Origin: Ixodes scapularis
Taxonomy: Eukaryota > Arthropoda > Arachnida > Ixodida > Ixodidae
Length of the DNA stretch: 64,000 nt
Direction: 5' to 3'
Assembly (NCBI RefSeq): GCF_016920785.2
Contig: NW_024609857.1
Coordinates: 67,516,252 to 67,580,251 of the forward strand
The translations under genes were made by a program, and so were the position numbers. The number at the start of each line of letters is the position of its first letter. Position 1 is the stretch's first letter. Positions 56,213 to 64,000 of this stretch are shown here, in pieces. The notes beneath the pieces were generated by a model, which saw only the letters and a program-made list of their open reading frames with translations, searched no databases and was not told the DNA's origin.

Positions 56213-57713
56213 AGGGACGATGTAACGATTTTTGTACTTTGCGCAAATACCGCTTAGAACGTATCCCTGACGTTAATGACATGTGAAACACCCGTTAGTT
56301 TTTCACCACACGCAATCGAAGTCGCAGAAAAAATTAAAAAAAAAAAAAAAACGAGCAGCGTTCGCCCCTCAACTCGCAGCCAGAACAAGCGGCCACGTGA
56401 TCTGGAGCCGATTATATGCCGCCAATGCTGATCATAGCCACGCGCTGGGGTTGGCAAGGCACAGGACACGCGCTGAGTTCCAGACATAGTCAGTGCAGCG
56501 ATTAGGCACGGGCCACTATTCGAATGCTTCTCTAGATATCTATACACGTTTGCAAGAAAGGCTCCTGTGCGCTGCCATTTTTGAGCGATGCTGGCGCCCC
56601 GTACCGTTTCCGCCATGCTGGGGTGCGCCAGGGGCACGTCACTGGGGTGCGCGATGACAAGATGGTGCCGTTTTCTGAATCGCCGATGGCTTACGTTAGC
56701 GGCGCACTTACTGTCTCGGAACGCAGGAGGAGGTATCCACACAGAATCGTAGCGTCACATATTGTAGGACGGGGCACCTTTCAGGGTTGGAGCTGACTTC
56801 ATAACGATCGCAGCCTCTGTTTCTGCATGTTGTGGAAGCCAGAGCTGCCGCGAGCGCAGCCATCGTTGATGCAAAGGCCATGCGACTTTTGGCGCATTCT
56901 GAAGAGAGCGCCTTGAGACTTTAGACCTTTTTGAAAATTTTCGATTTGTTACCGCTTTAGGCATTTTATTTAATTGTCCTTGCTATTTCACTGTCGAAGA
57001 CGACACGTGTACGTTTTATAATTATTTTTTAAAATTTCTTTCTGCGCTCAATGGTGTACGCTTCGGCGAGAACTTTGTACGACAAACAGCGAACGTCCTG
57101 GCTAAAGAGTAGGTCCGCCTCACCTTGGCGCGCGGTTCGAGGTTAAGCCGGGATCCCACTTGCAAAGGTGTATTATCACAAGGCCAAATTGAGTGTCACG
57201 CAATGCTTGGGTCCAATCTATGAGCAGCATTCAAATATCATCACTGGGCGGTACTGGCGACGTGCGCGACCGAAAGCGTCGCTGTGGTCGGCCTTCCACG
57301 ATTGGCCCAAAAGCTGACTATGACGTCGGAAAGGGTATACCATCGACGGAAATATAAGGAATGGAAGAACTTTAATTTCGACGGTGTTGGCAGTGTTGCT
57401 TTGAGAGCGCAATGATTTCAGGCTTCCACCATGCTATTTACAAACACCCTCGAACTTGTTGTTCGCAAGGTAATGACGTCACAAGGGAAAACCATAGGAG
57501 GGCGCCACCAAAACATCTCGCCGCTAACTGCGACCGCCCAGTTGCGTCATCAAGTTTCGCAAAGGAGAGATTAAATGAAAATAATCGCTTTTGTCCTTGG
57601 AATTACACCGCAATAAAGGAGTTTCTTGGCCAATGGCGTTGCCCTTGAGTCCCACTAGTGCCAGCTCGCGTAAAGTGAAAAACATTCCAATTGAATATCG
57701 TTGCACCGCCCCT
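56213..57713. mobile_element. TTAA-flanked element 4 (full-length relative of element 1)
   Basis: The left terminus AGGGACGATGTAACGATTTT follows TTAA (56209-56212), and the right terminus ATCGTTGCACCGCCCCT precedes TTAA (57714-57717). Its interior matches the TTAA element at 27830-29298 in reverse orientation but lacks the palindrome-array insertion. 1501 bp, no transposase recognised. It is nested in element C. Confidence 0.75.
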
Positions 57714-57729
57714 TTAAACACAGGGACCC

Positions 57730-57950
57730 AAATAGCCAATAAACATTATTAAGTCAATAATACATAAATTATTTAATGACAACTAAAAATAAATAAAACA
57801 AAAAATAAATTAATTAAAAAATAAGGATAAAAATATATTTTTTATATAAATTAAAATTAAAAATTAAACTTATTTTTTTAATTTTTTAGTTTTATTTATT
57901 TTTAGTTGTTATTTATTTATTATTTACTTACTAATGTTTCTTGGCTATTT
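57730..57950. mobile_element. AT-rich foldback element (221 bp)
   Basis: It starts AAATAGCCAATAAACATTA and ends TAATGTTTCTTGGCTATTT. The arms remain complementary for about 90 bp, including GACAACTAAAAATAAATAAA / TTTATTTATTTTTAGTTGTT. It lies a few bases right of TTAA element 4. Non-coding. Confidence 0.7.
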
Positions 57951-58569
57951 GGTTTCTGGTGTTTAAAAATTTTAAATGTTCTCATTAACGGCGAAGGAGA
58001 AGATGGCGACGATTTGAGGAAGACGAAATATATCACTGAGTTGTTAGTCAGCGCTGCGAGCAACCTCTCCCTCGTTGGCTGCGAGTCTGTTTTTTTCTTG
58101 TGCGCCTGTGAGTGTTATACTGTCTCCGCGCTGTTCCATCCAAGCATGATTTACTAACTAGCCCAAGCATCCACATTATCAAGCCATCATCAACCTCGAG
58201 GCTATTTCTTTTTCTGACCTGGCTTGGCTTAGCTTGGTTGGGTCTCTCGGACGGGTGGATAATTGCAATAACGGTATGCCGTGTAGTAGGCGGTAGCTTG
58301 CGCCACCTAGATTGATTGTTGCCAATGGAACTGAATTCCGTAATACTGCGCAAATAAAAAACTAATAATAATTGTAGTACGTTCTGGTTTTATTAAAGAA
58401 TTGTTTGATCAAAACTATAGTTAAAAGATGCCCTAAACTTACATAACTACATGTAATAATTTGTATGTGAAATTTAGTTTAGCAGTAAACATGAACTGCG
58501 TCTAGCTACCGCCATTTCATTCATTCCTTTAAAAACACAATCAAATTGAGGACGAATATATATTACCTC

Positions 58570-58725
58570 TGACTTTGTATCCTTCGTCCTCAATAAGTCC
58601 TCGGAAGGACGTTTCTAGGATGATCCAGCAACTTACGTTCTCAGGATGTCCTGAGGACGTCTTGAAAACCATGAGGACGTTTGTACCTTTTGAGGGCGTC
58701 CTGAGGATGTCGGGTGTTGTCTGGG
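58570..58725. repeat. subterminal repeats, right end of element C
   Basis: Units such as TTCTCAGGATGTCCTGAGGA and GGCGTCCTGAGGATGTCGGG run up to the terminal GTGTTGTCTGGG. They are the same palindromic family as the left end. Confidence 0.8.
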
Positions 58726-59094
58726 TGGTGCCACATGAGCTTGAAGTGGTACCGCAAATGGCAACGGTTTGCAAAATCGCACATGTCACAAATAAAATAA
58801 GTGAAAGCTGTTGCTCAATCTGAAACAAAGTTTCAGGCGCCTTAATTATATTGTTGTTACAGAAAGACAAATTCAAATATTTTGACAAGATTTCACACAT
58901 GTATACAGTGTGATAGAGGTCTATGCATATTGATATGCTAATTTTTGCATGAACACAATGTTCTCGAAACACGCGAGGAGAAATGTTTCATACAAGATTC
59001 ACTAAGCCATTAAAAATTTTGGAAATCTTTTCCCGCAAACAGTACTGCACTTCCTGGAGGTCTTTTCTTTAAATTGAAAAATTTGCAACAAGAC

Positions 59095-59120
59095 GTTTCT
59101 TGAGCTCGAGCTCAAGAAAC
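59095..59120. repeat. perfect 26-bp palindrome
   Basis: GTTTCTTGAGCTC followed immediately by its exact reverse complement GAGCTCAAGAAAC, no spacer. Function unknown; it could mark the edge of an inserted element. Confidence 0.75.
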
Positions 59121-59526
59121 GCAAGCAGGGCATGGCGAGTCATGAGCGCCTCGTCATCCCTTCACAGCCAATGAGAATGCGACATTATTCGACACGACCG
59201 CCGGAGAACCAATCACGAACCAAGACGATAACGAGTCACGCCCAGCCTTTCTTAAGCCGTCATTTGCCACGTGTACTGCGTGTACCCGCTGGGGGTGTTG
59301 GGTCTTCATTGTTATATTTTCAAATATTCGGATAACTTCGTCTTCTTTGCTGTGTGTTCATTTTACTTACTTCTTCTTCATCATCATCATTTTTGAATAA
59401 AGCGTCTCATTAGAGCAGCACACGTGACTACACGTTCCTTCCCGACCCGCCGGGTCCACCGAGGACTCCAAATTCTTTTGATGACGGGATGGACGGCGGA
59501 TTCGGCATCAAACTTTCTCAAGACGT

Positions 59527-59570
59527 TTTGAGTGAACCAGGGAAATCGGAAATTCCCTGGTTCACTCAAA
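59527..59570. repeat. hairpin with 18-bp perfect arms inside Gag
   Basis: TTTGAGTGAACCAGGGAA and TTCCCTGGTTCACTCAAA are separated by 8 bases. It falls in the Gag coding frame. Confidence 0.7.
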
Positions 59571-59896
59571 GTTCGCTTTTCGAATGTTTCATGGGGGCAT
59601 GTGGTGTTCAAGCTCTGCCCTCGGAATGTCGTCGATACCTGCTGCGTCAATGCTTGGGAGTGAAGGGTCAACCGGTCTTCGACGCATTGCCTTCATCCCG
59701 CGGTGTCGCTGTGCCGTCGCCAGCAACGACATTAGCGGCAGTCGCTTCTAGAACTCCGACGAGAGACGTCTACCAATTGGAGGCTGTCGACACCCTCAGC
59801 GCGCACTATGAAAAGTCGCGCAACATGGACCTGGTGCGTCATCGGTTCCTCCAGCGTTATCAACAGCCCGAAGAACCAGTCGGATTATTAGACTAC

Positions 59897-60361
59897 CCTA
59901 CGGGGCTTGGCAGTTCCGGCCGTTGCAACCTATCGGGGTACCACCATCGGCTTTTATCAAGCAGAAAAAATAACGAAGCAGACCAAACCAACTATGGTAG
60001 CCAAAGACACCGCGCAAGCGATTTGGGGTCCCATGGGACTTGCTCGAACGACTTATGGGGGCAAGGTGGCACCGAAGGACAAACAAAAACAAATTGTGGT
60101 GGTCCGGAAGGAACTGAGTCCCTTCAAAGTTGGCCTCGTCATAGGTAAATGAGCTCAATCTGTTCAATCATATGACTGTATCCCCATGAGCTCTTATAAA
60201 ATTAGTATTTTTCTGTTGTCTTTGCAGAAACAGTGCAACATTCGGGACACCAGAACAAGGTGCCTGTTCAGCAAGTCATCACTAACATGTCGACAGTCCT
60301 GTCACAAAAGATCCAGGACTCCCAAAAAGCTCTGAGGCACATGGGTTTTGAGGATTTTTAA
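59897..60361 (+). pseudogene. BEN-like gene of element D, last two exons
   Basis: The first exon, open to 60144, reads KDTAQAIWGPMGLARTTYGG, then KVAPKDKQKQIVVVRKELSP and ends at a donor ATAG|GTAAAT. The second exon at 60228-60361 follows TTGTCTTTGCAG and encodes VQQVITNMSTVLSQKIQDSQ to FEDF and TAA; phases fit (1 to 2). The A..IWG...LARTTYGG, SP-K and final I....K.QD pattern resembles a BEN domain, a DNA-binding module found in accessory proteins of some animal DNA transposons. The upstream part is cut by the Gypsy fragment. The gene ends 335 bp from the right end of element D and points outward. Confidence 0.5.
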
Positions 60362-60469
60362 TCTTTATCAGCCCAAGTACTTCTGCTCTACAAGCACTTT
60401 CAACTGCAAGATAAAAGTAAGAACGACTAACATCTGCCTTTGTTTTTGTGCATCTATATGACAATGATA

Positions 60470-60692
60470 CCACTCGCAAGTGAAACCACTAGGAAGTGGT
60501 ACCACTAGGAAGTGGTACCACTGGCAAGTGCTACCACTGGCAAGGGCTACCACTGGCAAGTGGTTTATTGAACAGGTAGCATTTGCAAGTGGTACCACTA
60601 AGAAGTGGTACCACTTGCGAGTGGTACCAGTTCCTAGTGGTACCTGTTTGATAAACCAGTTGCAAGTGGTACCACTTGCAAAAATTTTCACT
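60470..60692. repeat. AAGTGGTACCACTT array, right end of element D
   Basis: About nine units, including CTAGGAAGTGGTACCACTAG, CACTTGCGAGTGGTACCAG and GCAAGTGGTACCACTTGCAA. They run to the terminal ATTTTCACTTGGG. Confidence 0.85.
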
Positions 60693-60789
60693 TGGGCTAC
60701 CAGAACCTGACGTAACGAGCACTTGACAAGCGGTTGGCGCATAAGTCGTCTTCATGCACGCAGGCGGGCGACGGGCTCAGCACAGCGGA

Positions 60790-61497
60790 TCACTCGAAGT
60801 TATCGGGGCCTTCAGAATCCTCGTTTTCCGCACTATAGGGAAGGTCCCTGTCGGCGTCGGGGCTGTAGATTTTGGCGGCCGCGGCGACGAACGACTGGAA
60901 TCTATCAGTGTTTCGGTGCGCCTTCTCTCTCCTCCAAAACTTCAACTTTGCAAAGTGACCAGTGAAATGGTGTCTCTCGCGCCGTCCAGATGGAAGAGAG
61001 TTTTTGACGTGGGCCCAGGTGCCCTCCAGAGTATTGGTGTGCGCACCAGTGTTAGGGTCGAGAAAGCGCAGCTTGTGGTTTGCGCTGAGGTTCGTTAAGC
61101 GAGCGTCATCTGCAAGCTTACGGTAGCCAGCCCTACAGCCGGTGATTATTCTTGTTCCAGGGCAGACCCACTCGGCTATTAGCCCTTGCAGTCTTTTAGC
61201 GTCACGGATCTCTATGGGTACAAGAAGGCAGCACCCGCTGCCACGCTCCACACCGCTGAAAACAAACTGGCCAGGCCTTAAATACCCGTAATAATACTTA
61301 TTCCGCCCGGACATCCTATCATCTGGTCCTCCGGTCACGCTCTCGGCGCCAATCATCTCTGAATGCGTAAAGACGGCATTTACCGCAACGTCCCGACAAA
61401 GGCGCGTCCAATTAGTTATTGTCTTACTTGTGAGATCAGTGTCCCGCTGAATGACGGCGCATGGTAGGTTCTGGTGCCAGAGGTAGATGATTTTCAT
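60790..61497 (-). CDS. Merlin/ISXO2-type transposase-like protein, catalytic residues missing
   Basis: An intact 235-codon frame from ATG at 61497. It shows the family order: LWHQNLPCAV (helical N-part), TITNWTRLCRDVAVN, GQFVFSGVERGSGCCLLVPI, EWVCPGTRIITG, NHKLRFLDPNTGAHTNTLEG, TWAHVK and an H..FAKLKFWRRE end. In active Merlin transposases the first acidic site (VEIDES) and the second (SDCW-AY) carry catalytic Asp residues. Here these regions read SVTGGPDDRMSGRNKYYYG and ITGCRAGYRKL, so both are changed; the final Glu of NTLEG is kept. The usual N-terminal third before LWS is absent. It is an inactive remnant or a repurposed gene. Confidence 0.75.
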   Translation of the reverse strand: MKIIYLWHQNLPCAVIQRDTDLTSKTITNWTRLCRDVAVNAVFTHSEMIGAESVTGGPDDRMSGRNKYYYGYLRPGQFVFSGVERGSGCCLLVPIEIRDAKRLQGLIAEWVCPGTRIITGCRAGYRKLADDARLTNLSANHKLRFLDPNTGAHTNTLEGTWAHVKNSLPSGRRERHHFTGHFAKLKFWRREKAHRNTDRFQSFVAAAAKIYSPDADRDLPYSAENEDSEGPDNFE

Positions 61498-63188
61498 GAG
61501 TTGGTGAAGCTACAGGTGGGGGTCACTCGAAAAAGGAACCGCTCCGTACCGAGACCTCACCCCGGCAATGAACCTTGACCGGCTTCCTCTAGGGCACCTC
61601 ACGAGTCATCCGCACACCGCATCTCCAAGGTAGCCATCCGCAGATCTAGTGCGGACTTGATGCGTCATCGCAGCTTCACACCCTGAACGCGCACGAGAAC
61701 CCAGAAGCAGACCCATGCCCTAAGCAAATTAATTGCTTCAAGAGGGTCTTTCATGGCGTCATGAAGACGGCACAGGTTAAACACCATGGACTGCGATGCT
61801 CGCCTTTGGAAGAATAAAGCGCCAAGAGGGCTGAACGATCAGAGCTGCGCGCTTTTTTGCATTTATTATTTTTACTTGATCAGCCATTTTATACCTCATG
61901 GCACCAATCTAACAAACTGATTGGTTAATCGGTCGGACCATACCATCGCATGTCAAAACAAACGCCAATCGTATAACCACAACAATTGCGACCGAATCGT
62001 TAGTTTGAAGAGAGCAGTCTAACTTATGGTAAATTCCGCTCGCGGACCTCGAGCGCTCCAAAAGCTCTCCATTTGGAGCTCGCATATTCCGCTCGCAGAT
62101 CTGGCTCGAGTTGGTCATCTTCTCGTCGTAGATCTCTGGCAGCGCCCGCTCCACGGAGCGCCCCAAACCCCGCCGAACTTGCTCTGCGGGATTTCAAAGA
62201 TCCTTCCGGAAGTGGACAGAGCGGCCCACGTGATTTCCTTCTAAATCGGCAGTGCGCATACGCGGCGAGGTTGGAAAGGTCGGCGGGCCGGTCGGGCCAC
62301 GGTCGGTCGTCGAGTTGGATCTGTTCGGGTGCGTCGGTTGTTTACGCGGTATTGAGACCGCTTGAATGCTTCTACTTCACGTAGATCAGGGCACAAAGCC
62401 GGGACTGTGGAGCGTGGTAAATCGTAAGCGCTGACATCTGTGATTGTGAGAGGGAGAACGAGAAAAAGAACGACAGAAAAGCCGGAGGCAGACGCAGGTT
62501 AGGCCTGTTCATTCTGCAGCCAATGATTGTTTACCTTTTTACACCGGATTCCGCCGGCGTTTTCCCGTGCAAAAAAGCAAGAAGAGATTGGGCAACGACC
62601 GTGCAAGTGATGGTTTGTTACCTCTCTGTTTATTAAAGTCGTACCAGAAATCAGAAATCCACCGCTGGCAATCGCTGTCCGTGCCCCGCCGCTTCGACGC
62701 GGCCGAAATGTATCTGACGGTGCCGAACGCGGAGGTCTTCGTTATTTGGATCTACGAGTGGAATCCACCATTAACATCAAAATGAAATAACAAAATGAAT
62801 AAAAATAAAAACGAAGAATGCTCCGTCGAGCTCCGACGGCGTGTTCGTTGCTGAAAGGAGGAGCGGCTGAGCTGCCCAAAATATTCCTTGTTTGTTTTCA
62901 TTTTTTTTTATTTTTCCTAGAGGATGCAAAGATATCTTCAGCGCTTATTTGAAGCTGATTTGTTAATTTAATAACAAACAACGCGTTGGAACAAAAGAGG
63001 GAGAGTCTTGGCGTTAATAGTCGGCGTGGTCGAAAAAAAAAAGAACGAATGCAGAATATATACAATTGCAAGACCATTATACCCCGCACTCGACGAGGTC
63101 TCATGACGCAGCCGACATTTCAGATTTTTTTTTATCGTGACGACTACTACACCGTGCCTCGAAGTTTTCAGCGGAGATCCGTTTTTTT

Positions 63189-63232
<44 letters not shown>

Positions 63233-63243
63233 TTATTATGGCG
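61498..63243. other. intergenic DNA, no confident gene
   Basis: The 62030-62350 part is GC-rich with repeated CCGCTCGCGGACCTCGAGC / CCGCTCGCAGATCTGGCTC motifs. Around 62545-62780 a frame reads TPDSAGVFPCKKARRDWATT, which faintly resembles a THAP-like start but is too short to call. A (TTA)n tract lies at 63189-63240. Confidence 0.35.
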
Positions 63244-63280
63244 GGTATACATGTACATGTGATCCATGTACATGTATACC
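63244..63280. repeat. perfect 16-bp hairpin
   Basis: GGTATACATGTACATG, loop TGATC, exact reverse complement. It sits at the junction between the (TTA)n tract and the LINE fragment. Confidence 0.75.
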
Positions 63281-63873
63281 AATTGAGTCGGTTAATCATG
63301 TTAAATATCTGGGTGTTTATTTTGATTTTCATATGTCGCGGAACACACATATTTCATTCTTATGTAGCAAAATACGAGCTGTATCCTGCATGTTTTACAA
63401 CACTCGAGTCTTTTTTACCAGTTGGTGTAAGGCTGCTGATAGCTCACGCACTTGCTTACAGTGTCATTCGGTACGGCGTAACCGTTTTTGGAAATTGTTC
63501 TGGTCGCTTGCAAACCAAAGTCGATACCCTACTGAAAGGAATACTCACTAGCGTTGCATATAATACACCTTTGTCAACAACTGGGGATATTTTCAAAGCT
63601 CTCCAATTGCCAAACCTTCGTTCACTGTATATTCAAACTGTTATATTACGCAACTTTTGAAATAAGGATTTCAAAACACCATCACTTCCGTCTCGCTCAT
63701 TGCGATGCACCCCTCGTTTCAAGGTGCCACATTGTGGGACCCGTTATGGTAAATGCACGCGCGATTATTATGTTCCGAGTTTATTCAACGCTCTGCCGGA
63801 CTCAATCCTGGACATCACCTCACTGAAAGCATTGAAGAAGGAACTGAAATGTGTTGACTTGGATATTACTTAG
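63281..63873 (+). pseudogene. LINE reverse transcriptase C-terminal fragment
   Basis: Three frames in sequence: VNHVKYLGVYFDFHMSRNTH (RT thumb, KYLGV motif), then LLIAHALAYSVIRYGVTVFG and KALQLPNLRSLYIQTVILRN, then RFKVPHCGTRYGKCTRDYYV and PSLFNALPDSILDITSLKAL ending at TAG 63871-63873. This P..FN.LP....S...LK end is typical of non-LTR retrotransposons. Two frameshifts and a missing 5' part make it a dead fragment. The remaining sequence to 64000 is probably its 3' UTR. Confidence 0.7.
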
Positions 63874-64000
63874 TGCAAGCCTAGTACCAGTGTGTGCATA
63901 GTGAATTTGCAGGGCTATTATTTTTTTCTCTGGCCCTTTCTTCGCCAATGACTCTGATGACATTTCTATGTCTTCTGGCATTTTTTTACATTTATTTGCT
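63874..64000. other. probable LINE 3' UTR, window edge
   Basis: T-rich non-coding sequence follows the LINE stop codon. No further feature. Confidence 0.4.

Larger units (their letters stand above)
50416..58725 (-). mobile_element. element C: CMC/EnSpm-like transposon with transposase and DUF4806 gene
   Basis: The ends are CCCAGACAACAC at 50416 and the inverse GTGTTGTCTGGG ending at 58725, with a 2-bp duplication TG (50414-50415 and 58726-58727). Subterminal repeats are palindromic GAGGACATCCTGAGGA-type units. It carries a transposase-like gene (53933-56037) and an accessory gene with a DUF4806-like C-terminus (about 51070-53860), both on the minus strand. It also contains a TTAA-flanked element and an AT-rich foldback. 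It is the most complete member of the A-D group. It is 8.3 kb including later insertions. Confidence 0.8.
58990..59895 (+). mobile_element. Gypsy 5' fragment with Gag
   Basis: The frame from about 59489 encodes EIPWFTQSSLFECFMGACGV, CRRYLLRQCLGVKGQPVFDA, then DTLSAHYEKSRNMDLVRHRF and LQRYQQPEE, a Ty3/Gypsy Gag pattern (L..HY.P..N...R..F..R.Q). It stops abruptly near 59895 where element D coding sequence takes over. Upstream sequence may include LTR and leader, but no matching LTR exists in the window. It lies inside element D. Confidence 0.55.
50235..60696 (+). mobile_element. element D: CMC/EnSpm-like transposon with AAGTGGTACCACTT arrays
   Basis: The ends are CCCAGGTGAAAAT at 50235 and the inverse ATTTTCACTTGGG ending at 60696, with the 2-bp duplication CT (50233-50234 and 60697-60698). 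Subterminal arrays of AAGTGGTACCACTTG lie inside both ends. It carries a BEN-like two-exon gene near the right end, transcribed outward. Element C (8.3 kb) sits inside its left array, and a Gypsy gag fragment lies at about 59.0-59.9 kb. Confidence 0.7.

Noticed and set aside
62545..62785. Possible THAP-like first exon
   Set aside because: Only a vague TPDSAGVFPCKKARRDW stretch; the zinc-binding residues of THAP are not visible.

Overview
The window is chelicerate nuclear DNA, most likely from a hard tick (inference). The support is a membrane metallopeptidase-family gene with very long introns, a 300-bp tRNA-headed SINE present in several copies, arthropod-type hAT, Harbinger, CMC/EnSpm-like, Merlin, Mag/Gypsy and LINE elements, and no bacterial gene organisation. 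Almost everything except one host gene is transposable-element DNA, much of it nested.

Host gene. One minus-strand gene runs from about 46.8 kb down to 4.7 kb. It has three coding exons (46643-46810, 32347-32699, 4745-6431) whose splice sites and phases fit (0/0, then 2/1). They give a 735-residue type II membrane protein of the M13 (neprilysin/endothelin-converting enzyme) family. The fold-defining cysteines at the start and the conserved C-terminal region are recognisable, but the zinc-binding HExxH and the ExxxD motif are gone, so it looks like a pseudoenzyme. Its introns are about 25.9 kb and 13.9 kb.

Intron 2 (6.4-32.3 kb) holds a foldback element, then a large nest. Element A (8962-26523) contains a decayed Gypsy copy (about 9.37-13.13 kb), element B (13577-19388), and a small hAT MITE (19438-19861). 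B itself contains a SINE and a Harbinger element, and the Harbinger contains a LINE. After A come three TTAA-flanked elements in a row (27830-30268), the first carrying an array of TGACGTCA palindromes.

Intron 1 (32.7-46.6 kb) holds an 8.8-kb hAT transposon (33850-42679). Its multi-exon transposase gene is split by a very young Mag-like LTR retrotransposon (36480-40702). A second palindrome-array element and a SINE follow.

Upstream of the host gene (47-64 kb) are another SINE, element D (50235-60696) with element C (50416-58725) nested inside it, a Merlin-type transposase ORF, and a LINE fragment at the right edge.

The most interesting pattern is the set of elements A, B, C and D. All have termini beginning CCCA (A, B and C share CCCAGRCARCAC-like ends) and 2-bp target duplications, and each has its own subterminal array of a different palindromic motif. 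A, B and C keep pieces of a DUF4806-like accessory gene transcribed outward toward one end; D keeps a BEN-like gene in the same place. Both insertions seen (B into A, C into D) landed inside the palindromic array of a relative. This suggests CMC/EnSpm-like transposons whose arrays act as element-specific binding sites. Many transposon ORFs are broken at homopolymer runs, so part of the apparent decay may be assembly error.
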